A stretch of DNA of 64,000 bases from Amyelois transitella (lineage: Eukaryota > Arthropoda > Insecta > Lepidoptera > Pyralidae). Below, piece after piece: positions 45,388 through 56,700 of the stretch (its first letter is position 1; each line of letters starts with the position of its first letter). Both the position numbers and the translations under genes were made by a program. The stretch is from the NCBI RefSeq assembly GCF_032362555.1, contig NC_083526.1:7522001-7586000 (forward strand). Reading direction: 5' to 3'. Under the pieces are notes generated by a model. It did not search any database and was not told the DNA's origin. It worked only from the letters and a program-made list of their open reading frames with translations.

Positions 45388-48300
45388 TCACTTCTTGGCG
45401 TTCTTCTTCGGCGACGGGGCCTTGCCTTTGGCGTTGTTCGACATTTTCGCCTTCTTGCCCTTTGGTTCGCCCTCTTCGTCGTCCTCATCCTATAAACAAT
45501 AGTAGTGTTGAGAATTCTCGATTTAAAGTGAAAAAGCATGCTTATTTTTCTTGATGGCAAATAAATCAAGTAGGCATAGGAATGCTATTTCACTTGCTTG
45601 ATTTAGTTACTGAATACTTTGGGACATCTGTCAGAATTTAATCATGAATGCTAGTGACCAAAGATTGCTAGACGTGTTTGCTGATGTTGTGCAAATCTTA
45701 TACTAAGTTGCAATAGAATAGAATAGATTTATTTTCAAAATTGGATACAAGGTATCACTTATTGACGTCACATAACTTAAATCTAATTATAACTACTACT
45801 ACTAATAGTAAGGCTAATTAAAAAATATAAGGTATAACAAAATCACTATTGCATTCTACATTGAAAGTACGCGGTAAATACCATCTTTTTCAACAAACTA
45901 GAGCTTCTCTAAATGCATGTATAATCATGTAACTGACAGTAGTGAACCCATTCAGTACAGAATGGTTCAGGCATAAAGTTAGCCCTTTCCAAACAATGTT
46001 GTTACACCTTATAGACGAAGCTAGCAGAAGGTAAAGGGAGAATGAGAATACAGAAAACCAACAGCCAATGTGTTCATTGAAAGATCAATTTTGAATAATT
46101 TTGGTTTTAGATCTCAATCCAGTTTATTAAATATGACAGTTTTTATCTTGATTAATACCAATTAATTTTTATTTACTTATAAATTAATAAAGTTTAAATA
46201 CATCATTACTTCATTAGAAGATATGATGTTTGTGGTTTATGATTGCATTCTGATAACTGTCATATTTTATGTCGATAAAAACTGAGTTTTTGGTCCTTTT
46301 CCCTCTGTTGAGCAAGTGCGGAAGGAACCCTGCGCATCACAACACGGTGAATGGAATTACTCCAACTTCAGGCTACACATGAAGCCAACAGTCAAGGAAT
46401 TACTAAATTAGTTGAAGGTTTTCAGTACCTCATTCGTCTTGCGCTTGCCTGCGGTTGGTTTCCGCTTATTCTCATCGTCCTGCAAATTAGTTTCTACTGA
46501 ATCATGTGTATTTGTTACTGTTTGAGTTAATCTCTACATAGAAGTATATGATGACTTGGTGTATCACACAACACACAAAACCAGACCACTGATAGTAATT
46601 TCACATGCACATGGGGACTGTTAATAAAGGATTTTAGTAAAGTGCCTTGAGAGAATACCTGGTCTGAAGCTAGATTGTAATTACGAAATCAACCAGTATT
46701 CAAACAATGTTAATAGCACATTAGTGCAAACTTTTGTTAAAAGTGTGGTTTGTGGTTTAGTTTTAATCTATTATTACATTGAATTTTTACGATTGTTATA
46801 TATGGACACAACATTTGGTATATTTACACTGTTATAAATATAAACCATTGTCAACCAACTTTAAGTATGAAAAACATTACACATCCTTGTGTAATTTTAA
46901 ATGTGTTCAGTAACAGTTTATTCAATCATGCATCTTAGATAACTAAATTCGTCAAGTCTAAGGTGTATAAAATGTTAGTCACGAAGAAAAGACAAATATG
47001 CACAAAGTACTACCAACTGACCTTGAACTGAGAGTCATCTCCTTCCTCCTCGTCCAACATTTCCTCCTCCATCTCCTCCATTTCTTCAAACTCATCTACC
47101 AGCGCTCCGAGGAGGTGCTGGCCGATCAAATGTACTGGCCCTGATCCCTGGAAACATCTTTGTAGTTAATCTACATGTTTCTGCTAAACTTTTACATAAT
47201 ATAAGTAAGTTATCATGGTATATTCCATGATAAAAGTTGTGTGGTCAGACAAATGCCTCAAATGCATCATAAGCGAGCAGAGTGACGTCAAAACGACATC
47301 ACACACCCGTCAAATGTGTTAAACACATGGTAAAAATTTATCATCATTCAACTTATGCTGATCCAGTCTATTCATGGACATTGATAAGACATGCCCCACC
47401 TTCCCGCTTTCTCTTACTCTGTGGTTGATCTATAACAGTTAAGACATACCTTACCAACATTTATGAATGAGGCAACTATGCCATACTGGTACTTTGTAGA
47501 TGCACTGTTAAAATTCAATTCCCATACTAATATTCACACCAGCTGTGAAAGTAAATGATAGCTGTACAAGTTGTAAAGTTTGAAGAAAATTAGGAAAGAC
47601 AAAATTCCAGGATGACCCAACAAAATGCTAGTAAGTACACAATTTTTCATCACCCGTCTTTGAGATTTGAAATAGGTCTCAACTCGGTAATTTTTTTTTA
47701 TTGACATTTCTCACCTGTACAAGTGTGAATGTAACTGGTGCATCTGGGAACTCAATATCAAGACGCGCATGCCTCGTCTCCCCAACCTTCAGCACCGCAA
47801 CTGGGATCTTCACGGAGTCCTGCAGGGACATTGTTTCTACCTGGAAGTTACAATTTCAACATAAAGTTAGTTTTCAATGAATGTGTGATCTAAGTCTTTC
47901 CTTTGAAGCAGTAAAATTTTGAAACCATAATAACATGTCTGATACAAAATTAACATACATTGAATCCATTTATTCCTGTGAAGATAGCACTTAAAACCAG
48001 ATCTTCCATATATTGACTGCTAGTTTAACATTAATTATATAAAAATACCACATGTTACAATAGATTGGTATGACAAACTGATCTAAAGATTTATAAACAA
48101 TAAAACAAAGAACAGCCCATTAGAGAGAATATTGACTGAACTTGGGAAATAAATAACACTATTATTTATATTTTTTTTATCACATCTTCGAAAAAGGCCA
48201 CGAGTACTAACCTGTACGACATTTAGTTCATCTGGCTTAGCCTCTGGCCCTAGTAAAGCTTGGCGGATGAGGAGTTTGTTGGTGCGAGGGTACTCCGCCT

Positions 48301-49034
48301 TCGCTTCGGGGTCCCATGTCTCAGACTGGTGTGTCGCTGACAATGTGGTACCTGAAACACAGTATTAAAGTATGATCAACGCCCAGCCGGCAACACCCAA
48401 AACGTATAAGTAATGTCACTCACTATAACCTCAAAACACAAAAGTTAATGCACAAGTGTTGACCAAAAATACATAGATATGTAAACTCTTGACGAAATAA
48501 TCTCAATTATATAGTCCTTAACGATGATAATTAAAAAAAAACAACACTGGACGCTTGACGCCATACTTTCATATTACGCGCTTTAGCGCCATACATAGCA
48601 TGTTTCTGTTTAGACCACATTTTTACAAAAATCAATAGCTTTCAGCCTACACTGAAACAGCGATTTATTTTTAGATAAATAATCTAGTTTAAAATACATT
48701 ACAATGACAAATTAGCCTGAACATTGACGAAAATGGCGGCAAGTAAAGTGCAAACCCCGTATTAATTTTGAAATAATTTACATATTAAGTAGCTAAATAA
48801 TTACGAAGGATATAAAAGTAACACAACTGTTTTAATCAATATTAACACAAAGAAATTGTAATTACACCGAAATTTAAATGAAAATGGCGAGCCCGGAGCC
48901 GGGTGTCAAAGCGGACGCTTTTATCCATAACAATTTTAGAAGCTAAGTACAAAGATTTTCACACAAATATAGGCAACTACAGAATAATTAAGAAATAAAG
49001 AATAGTACTAACCATAAAAATATTCGTCCGACAT
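45388..49034 (-). CDS. Nlp: Nucleoplasmin-like histone chaperone
   Basis: Six exons with agreeing phases: 49013-49034, 48212-48351, 47715-47840, 47022-47147, 46429-46479, 45388-45489, total 188 residues. Starts MSDEYFYG, followed by the core beta-barrel: TWDPEAKAEY, NKLLIRQALLGPEAK, VKIPVAVLKVGE, FPDAPVTFTL, and GSGPVHLIGQHL. These motifs match insect nucleoplasmin-like proteins and vertebrate nucleophosmin/nucleoplasmin, which pentamerise and store or deposit histones. A long acidic tract (EEMEEMEEEMLDEEEGDD) follows, then a bipartite basic nuclear signal (KRKPTAGKRK), a second acidic run and a lysine-rich tail (PKGKKAKM, ending KKNAKK). Length agrees with insect Nlp proteins. An E-box sits in the 5' leader. 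The exon order with the acidic tract split over exons 4-6 is typical of the family. Confidence 0.93.
45720..45850 (+). repeat. Dispersed repeat with ATTGGATACAAGGTATCAC
   Basis: The ATTTATTTTCAAAATTGGAT and AAGGTATCACTTATTGACGT segments recur at 58195 and 60285 on the same strand. Here it is in a Nlp intron. Confidence 0.7.
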
Positions 49035-49073
49035 GGTGATTTCACTAATTTATAGAGATTTTTGCGACACGTT

Positions 49074-49079
49074 CACGTG
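49074..49079. promoter_or_regulatory. E-box CACGTG in the nucleoplasmin-like promoter
   Basis: A palindromic canonical E-box 40 bases upstream of the start codon. Nucleophosmin-type genes are known Myc targets in other animals; a Myc/Max site here is inference. Confidence 0.35.
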
Positions 49080-49270
49080 CGATGCCGGCGCACAGAAATC
49101 TGAAGAAGAATATTGCCCGCTGTAAAGCTGCAATTGCAAACAAAAAAAAATGGTGGGGAGATGTGGAAACGGAACGGAACGGTAAATACGGGAGCGGAGG
49201 CGGCGTATAAATATATCTAAGTTGGGTCATGATGGCTTGTAGAAATCGCGTTAGAAATAACAAAAAAGGA

Positions 49271-49491
49271 ATTATCTACATACTTATAATATATAAAACC
49301 CTTTCGTTACCGAGGACTGACTGACTGACAGACAACGCACAGCCCAAACCGCTGGGTCTAGAGATGGCATGTAAATGCCTTATGTGGTCTGGGGGTGCAC
49401 TAAAAGATAGTTTTCATAAATCTTCACAGGAATGGGCTCACAAGATTCTTCTATATACGCGGACGGAGCCGCAAGCATCCCCTAGTCCACT
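49271..49491 (+). mobile_element. Helitron-like element, third subtype
   Basis: From ATCTACATACTTATAATATA to ACGCGGACGGAGCCGC, AAGCATCCCCTAGT. It carries the CAGCCCAAACCGCTGGGTCT body and the CTAGT end. A reverse fragment of the same body lies near 58410-58455. Confidence 0.7.
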
Positions 49492-49659
49492 ATAAGAATT
49501 GAGCACAATTGAGAACTGAAATTTTTGTAGATGGTTAAAAATGCACAAAAACAGTAAGCTCTGTTTGGAATCTATCTTTCAAGAAACCAGTAGCAATGAC
49601 ATCTCAGTTATTGATTGATTGAATTGATAATTCTTTCCAGAAATTGAATTGAATTGATA

Positions 49660-50030
49660 AATTTTTCCAGGTTCAGGCTGTAAGGCTCTGGAATGCTCTT
49701 CCTGAAATGATTAGGAGAGCTCCTAGTCGCTGTGCGTTCAAAAATGCTGTGAATGGGTTCTTTCTAAGAGCAGATCAATTGATATTTTATGTTTTTATAA
49801 TGTGTATTATGTATTTTGTATGTATTTATTCTTTTTTTTTTGTAATGTAGGTACCTATGTATTTTTCAATATGCATGTGCACTTTATCGCACCATCAACT
49901 TAAAGTTTTTTCTGTTTGGTCAGCTGGTTGACTGGTAGAGAATGCCAAACGGCATTAAGTCCGTCTTTTGTACATTTTTTTGTGCAGTAAAGTTTTAAAT
50001 AAATAACTAAATAATTGATATAAAAGCGTT
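49660..50030 (+). repeat. LINE C-terminal fragment, a second LINE type
   Basis: The plus frame encodes AVRLWNALPEMIRRAP and FKNAVNGFF, a typical C-terminal motif of jockey/CR1-type LINE reverse-transcriptase proteins (RLWN.LP..IR.A.S...FK). It continues into a 3' tail with CAAACGGCATTAAGTCCG and AATAAA. This differs from the TATG-tailed RTE-like LINE. Confidence 0.75.
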
Positions 50031-50640
50031 TTAACAGATAAGAGTGCAATGAGAGAGCAATGTTATATTAAAATATTAAAGCGCTGATGCGATACTTATA
50101 ATGACCTACGTATGCTATGAAATTATTTCTGGAAGTTGCCACGCTTTCGTGGTAATTTTCAGGGTCAAGCAAATAAATTTTCCCGTATATAAAGAAAAGA
50201 AAAAAATAATAGAAGCTGGAAACATTTTCAAAACCGTTGGCGCCGTAGACTCAGAGCGTAGACAAAAAATACTTTTTTCAGACCGATACACTTCGCGGTC
50301 AAGTCATACGATTCAGACGTCCTTTACGTTATTCATATCTTCTGATTTCAGACAAACGCGAACGAATGTGCTGTGTTGCTTTACTATGGGATCGACAGCC
50401 ATCAAAGTGGCGCTAGTGTAATTTGTTCTATTTTTTATGATACCAAAAAGTTATTATAATTTAAAGCGACATACAATGTCACTGTGCAGTTCTACATTGT
50501 AGTATAAAGACAAAAATTATTAGACTATGTCTGAGAGCAATACATCTCAGACCATCTATTTACTACGAGCAATACATCGTCCAAAATTTAATCCGACAGA
50601 GTTTTCTAGGATAACATGTGAACATTTTACTGAAAATTAA
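50031..50640. other. Unassigned intergenic sequence
   Basis: An open frame of about 106 codons (50101-50421) has no recognisable motif, no splice context and no codon bias; I do not call it a gene. No repeats recognised. Confidence 0.5.
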
Positions 50641-50649
50641 CATACAAGA

Positions 50650-51425
50650 GGCGTGATTTTATGTATGTACATACATTAAATCACGCCTCTTCCCTAGAGG
50701 GGTAGGCAGAGACTACGTCTTTTCACTTGCCACGATCTCTGCATACTTCCTTCGCTTCATCCACATTCATAACTCTCTTCATGCAAGCTCGGCGGTTTCG
50801 GGTAATCTTGACCCGGCCCTTTGCCCGGACGTCCTTAATTTGATCAAGATGCGTTCGTCTAGGTCTTCCCACTCCGACCTTTCTCTCCACACTCTCCTTG
50901 TATATCTGCTTAGTCAACCTGCTTTCATTCATCCTCTCCACATGACCGAACCATCAAAATATACCCTTTTCTATTCCTGTAACTACATCTTCTTTCACAT
51001 CACAGCATTCCCTTATCACGCTGTTCCTTATCCGGTCAATCAATTTCACACCCATCATACTCCTTAACGCTCTCATTTCTACTGCATTTATTCTGCTTTC
51101 GTGCTTCTTTTGCCATACCCAACTTTCACTCGCATACATTAATGTCGGGAACAACACGCCCTTATGCACAGCCAGTCGAGCCTTTTTGGATAGTTACTGA
51201 CTGCTCATAAAGGCATTCAAAGCTCCATTCACCATTTTCTCCGCGCTCACTCTCCTTTCGATATCACTATCACACAACTCTTTTGCTTGTTCAAATTTTT
51301 CTTCTCCAATCAAAATATTACATGCTGTCGTTTCTTTCTCCATTTCAAAAACCAGTGTTTTAGTTTTACTTACGTTTAATTTCATTCCTTGCTCTTTCAA
51401 AGCTTCATGCATACAGTTTACCATC
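50650..51425 (-). pseudogene. RTE-like LINE, C-terminal part of reverse-transcriptase protein
   Basis: Three minus-strand frames in order (51194-51424, 50954-51169, 50723-50941) give pieces of one protein: KLNVSKTKTLVFE and CDSDIERRVSAEKM, then LMYASESWVWQKKHESRI and EMRALRSMMGVKL, then GRPRRTHLDQIKD and NRRACMKRVMNVDEAKE. This is the end of an RTE-type non-LTR retrotransposon protein. Two frameshifts and a 5' truncation near 51430 make it dead. The 3' end at about 50650 is ATACATAAAATCACGCCTC, the inverted TATG tail. The tail is shared with the abundant SINE. Confidence 0.85.
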
Positions 51426-51764
51426 TGTAAATTCTGAAATTTTCTATGAGAAAATAATCACAGATTCAGAACTTTGTACGTTAAGGATAAATTAATATGC
51501 ACCTATATTTTGTACATATACGAAGCATGTACACTCTACTTAACCTTTTTACTATTCCGACGCGGATCATCAACATATTTAAGCAATAATTAGATATGTA
51601 CCTATACGTAATATGTTGCTGGCAATAATACTATACAATTTTACTAAGATTTATATAATATTTATTCTACAAATCGTTTCAACATATATGTTGTATAAAT
51701 AAAAAGGTTTAATAAGAATGTATTCCAATATCGATGATTAATAATGTTTTTGACAGCCGGTCTT

Positions 51765-51867
51765 AGAATTGGGGAGCCGCGGTTCCCCAGGCATAACACC
51801 TAGCCTGGCGGAAGATCTTCCCTTAGGTGGCGGTCGAGCCGAATCATCGCTCCCGCTACAAGGTCTT
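51765..51867 (+). repeat. LTR 3' fragment of the TGTGGCGACA family
   Basis: GGGGAGCCGCGGTTCCCCAG to ATCATCGCTCCCGCTACA, the last ~100 bases of the LTR, here keeping the CTACA end. Confidence 0.8.
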
Positions 51868-52436
51868 TCCATTAGATCTTCCTTATTTCGTAGCATACAC
51901 GTAGGTACACGTTTTTTAGTTCATATATGAATTGTTGAACTTGCCTAGTAGAATACTCGGTAAACAATAATCAAACACATACAAAAATCACTTAACGCTA
52001 ACACAATCGTTACACGCACGTTAACAAACGTCGAAACAAGTGACAGGGGAACAAGCTATTCAAGTAACTCTCGTTTTAATTATTCAATGGTTGACTGAAA
52101 GAGATCCCAAAATGGGATAAGTCCGCCTTTGTATATACAATAAAGATATTACAAAAACAAACAAATAAGCTATAAGAGCGCCATCTACGATTAAAATTGA
52201 ATTAGCAATACGGTTCCATGACTGAAGCCTCACTTTGCGTTTAGCGATGAAAATAGAATAGCGTTGTGGTTACCACCGCAACATTATGCTGAGAGGAAGC
52301 CTTTTTGATATTCACAAAAACGCACAAATTGTAAAATCTGTTACTTAGTATAGTTAAGTTTGTGATATCAAATAAAATATTTTTCTTTCTTTCTTTCTTT
52401 CAAAAGGGAATTCTGCGATTTGGTGGATTTGGTCGA

Positions 52437-52485
52437 AGAATTTGTAACTCTTTCTAACGGGCAGACAGAAAGAGTTACAAATTCT
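52437..52485. repeat. Perfect 19-base hairpin
   Basis: AGAATTTGTAACTCTTTCT (52437-52455) and its exact complement (52467-52485) around an 11-base loop, next to a CTTT microsatellite. The following sequence looks like a degraded Helitron body. Confidence 0.85.
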
Positions 52486-52794
52486 GCTTTCACACCTTAA
52501 CCACTGAACAGATTGTGATGAAATTTGGTACAGAAATAGAGTTAAATTTGAGAAAGAACTTAGGCTTTTTATCGCGTAGAAAAAATGGTTGAAGGGATAT
52601 AGAAATTCGACGCGGACTCACGAAGGACTTGCGGTTTTATAATTTTTTTTTGGGTTGGTTATTTTTTAAAGGATGATTGATAGCACCGATAGTATAAATT
52701 TGAAAAGGGAAGGCCTAAAGTATTTCGTTATTAACTTGCAATAGTTTCGATAGTTTATAGAGCATCGAGCTAAAGATCGAGGCCAAAACTATGG

Positions 52795-52802
52795 TATCGA
52801 TA
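52795..52802. promoter_or_regulatory. DRE-type palindrome TATCGATA
   Basis: A perfect DREF/BEAF-type motif. Further CGATA cores lie near 52690 and 52749. They are about 900 bases upstream of the trbd start codon. Function inferred from motif only. Confidence 0.35.
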
Positions 52803-53708
52803 GGCTTATCAGTGTTATCCACCCACAACCATTGAGTTGAAAAATTACAATCTCGCTCTCGCTGTCAAACGTCAAATTCGGATCCGTGATTTTCTGTGTT
52901 TTTTATTATTGGATAGATTACTTTATTTACTGTAAATTCATTGGATAATACAACAAATATGACAATTGATTGGTCAATATAACGCATGGTACAACTCACT
53001 GACAGACAAACAATGACTTTTGTTGATTTGTTATGCTTGACATCTAAGCGTGACATGCTGGATGAACAGAACGGACAGATTTATCAGCCATCTCGTTTCT
53101 ACTCTTGACGTAAATTGACACAAAAATTGTCAAAATACCGTATAAAAACATAATTGCCTTTTACTCCATTGTTTCTTTTGTGTTTTTCCCGTGTTCCCCA
53201 GGTTTGTTTTCACCTTTCTAGTATTATTATCGCTTATGTAACGTGGCATGTAGGATAACTGTAAGTTTCACCAGGATATTGGTCTTGGACAAGTTCGTAG
53301 GGTATGAGTTCTTGACCTTATGGCACTGATGCCTCGATGTTTTATGTTGTGTAACGAAGCCAAAAACTGCAATACGACGCATGCCAAGTTTCGTGTTATC
53401 GTGTGCTAGCATTTCGGAAATACTCAATCGTCGATATATATTTTTGCGATCCGTCAAATTTTCTAATGTCCCCAATTTTGCCATCACGGAAGTGTTCACA
53501 TTGCGGCAATGAAATATTTGTTTGAATATGTGATAATGTGGTTCCAGGTCACCTAATTCTATTTTTTATGATCGGTCGTCGCCAGTTGAACGTAACGCAC
53601 ACCTGTGCTAACAATCCTCATAAGAGAATCTCATATGATGCGAATATAATAGTGGTGTGGGTGTAGTGTAGAGTGAATTACACCCTCCATGCTATAATCT
53701 ATGGTACA

Positions 53709-56700
53709 ATGAGCGAGGAGGCTGAGCAGGATGCGAGCAAGAAGGTTGCATCCAGTGTCGAGGAGGATGCCTCCCCAGGGGCGGAGTGCGGGGGAGGTCA
53801 CGTGGATGTCTCCACTAATGTGTCACAAGCACAGCTTGGACAGGTTAGTTAACCAAAATTACTCATCTTTTCCAGACTGATCTCAATCTATCAGTTAATT
53901 CTTCAACTTGCCAATATTTAGGAGTTACTTAATTTTTGCCTTGTTACTGCATAAGTTTTGTTCTTATGAAATTTAGGTGCAATAACTTATTAATTTAATG
54001 ATAGCACTAGATAGATCATACTTGAGGGGAAGGTACTGGGTAGAGTCAATAATCTTGAACATATTCAAACTTTTCTGCTGAAAGTGTGAGTCAAATAGTA
54101 GCAGTGCTATCTATGCTATGCTATTTGCCTTAAATATGAATCACAAGTTTATAAGACATATATTAGCCTAGAGATAATTATATACTCAATCTGTGTAATT
54201 TGTTCCATATAATTTACACAAGGAGAGTGTGAATGGGAATATTGGAAGGGGAATGCCTAGATGAACATACAGGTATATATTTTAGTTTTTATGTCTTGCA
54301 CAGCAAGACCAAGACTTCAGACTTCCTGGTCTTGGGGTACTGTGGCGAAATCTATACTCCACACATTTTATCAATGTGTGTACCATTGACCTTAATGGTA
54401 CCTTAAACTAATGAACTTGCATAAATAAAGTCATGACAGTGAATGAAGTGAAAGAAGTGCGCAGGAGTCGTGCAAAGATGGAGTCTCTGCCTACCATGTG
54501 TCCATTACCCGTCACAAATGAATAAAAAAATCCAGTCCGTTAATTGCGCAATCTGCCCTGTTTTCTATAACCACATGTGAGTTTGGAAATGAATAGAATA
54601 TGTGTGTAATTACAGATGACAGCAAGCTCGCTGCCTGCAGCAGAGAGCCCTAACAACGCCAAGTGGTCCTGTGAGGTGTGCACATATGAAAACTTCCCCC
54701 TCTCTCGCAAGGTACTTTCATTTATATATATATTCAATTTATTTGCCTGTAATAAGTCTATTGTTTTGCCTTTTTAATAAAACGAAATAAAAAAAAATAT
54801 CTATATCTCTTGGTAAACAGAGCCAGTGTTCGAAAAGACTGAAAGGCCACATTTAGCTGTATGGCATTATGATGGAATTGACGTTCAAATAGTGACAGGA
54901 ATACATTCTTATCTGTTAAGAAAAAGATGAGCCAAGGCTTTAAAATAAATATTAGGGCTTTATTCAGCTAGATTGATTTTTAATATATTAAATCAGGACA
55001 CATTACAAGGTTTGTTTTAAACCTATCTTATTTGCAATCAGTATGTAAACTTTAATTAGATGTGTTTGCAAGTTTTTCCTCTGTAACAAGCCAACTATGG
55101 CAACCAAAAATACCTTATGTTCTAAGGAACTTAGGTTTTTTTGTAATCGCGTGGAGACTTATTTTCGCCCAGTGTAAGTAATGTACTTTAAGCAAACACT
55201 GTACAATTTAAATGGGCTATTAAGATAAAAAAGAGAAGTTATATGCACAAAAAAAAATGTTATGGCCTATATGCACAAAAAAATAGTTATGGCCTTTCAG
55301 TTTTTTTGAGACAGTTGGCTGTCACCTACGCAAAAGAATTAGACATGATTATGTGTACAGTAGTTGTACGTATATTTTGAAGCGATGTTTTTTTTAAAAT
55401 AAATAGTATTAATAATGTGCTGTTTGCAAGGTTACATACATTATAAAGTATAGAGACATTCTTGTATATAACCTTGTAATTGTATCCTTGTTGTTTTTGT
55501 TGTGTCAGAGTGAACAACCTAGATCGTTTGTCTAGAGACGGTTCAAGGTTGTGTTTAGTGAAGTCATTAAGCTGCATTCGTAGATTAAATATATTTTTTG
55601 CTAATATTTGTAGTTTGGTTGAATGTTCGATTTAAAGTCATTGTCCAATTATTAGTTTTTCATGAGTTAAGAAAAAGAGTCATTTTATTATTTTGTGTGA
55701 ATGTGTTGTAAAAAGATATTGATCCCTCTAATCAGATTTAAAAACTTAATGAAATTTGCTTGATAATACCTGTTTATTTGAGGAATCCTAAGGCTTGAGC
55801 TAGCATACCAATCCTGGGGTATGCTAGCTCAATCTTTAGGATGCGGCATGGCTAAGTTGTGTTTAATTTCGTGTAAACCATAAATTTGAATTCTGATTAG
55901 TCGCATAACGTCTTGTTTTGATTTGACCAGACACAGGAAATTAACTTAACAATGCCACATTGCAACATACATATATGAAGACAAACTTCGAATCAGAACA
56001 CAGATCGAATCGCAACAGATTTTTATTTCTTATCACGTCCCGATGGATACATACAGACAGAGAATATAATTATATTATATTTTTACCTGTGCTCCACAGT
56101 AAATAGATTTGATTTGATTTTGATTTTGATTTGATTTGATTTGAGAAAATATGGGGACTTTATGAATTAAGTGATGTACATGGTGTCAAAATAAAAACTA
56201 AATATTTACGCCAATTACTACATTAGGTACGTGTTTTATATCATATTATTGACTTATTGGTTTAGGATCTTGTCATCACCCCTATCCCGTCGGTTGGTTT
56301 CAGTGCACCATGTGCCGCAGCGCGAAACCCCTGCTCAATGAAGATATATTGAAGCTGCAAGATGGCGCCAGCGCGCTCCCCGTGCAGGAAGTGTGCAGTG
56401 AGTTGTCTTGTATCGTATACCTAGTTGTATGATGAATAAATAAATATATTGCTACATAAACCTGTGGCGACATCTCTACGCCACTCGACAACAACATCAA
56501 ATCACACAACAACTGTCAATCATCGCGAAGAAATTGACGCGTTCAACCAATAGCAGCGAAGAATCTAAGACGCGATTTCAGAGATTTCACGGATTGGAGC
56601 TATATACACAACCTCCGACACAACATCGTTGGAGCCGCGGTTCCCCAGGCGTCACACCAGCCTGGCGGAAGATCTTCCCTTTGGTGGCGGTCGAGCCGAA

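Noticed and set aside
50101-50421. Plus-strand open frame of about 106 codons
   Set aside because: Random-looking composition, no motifs, no splice context.
53227-53499. Minus-strand open frame of about 90 codons upstream of trbd (contains MAKLGTLENL)
   Set aside because: No family recognised, no neighbouring exons or clear promoter; could be a remnant of a mobile element but cannot be supported.
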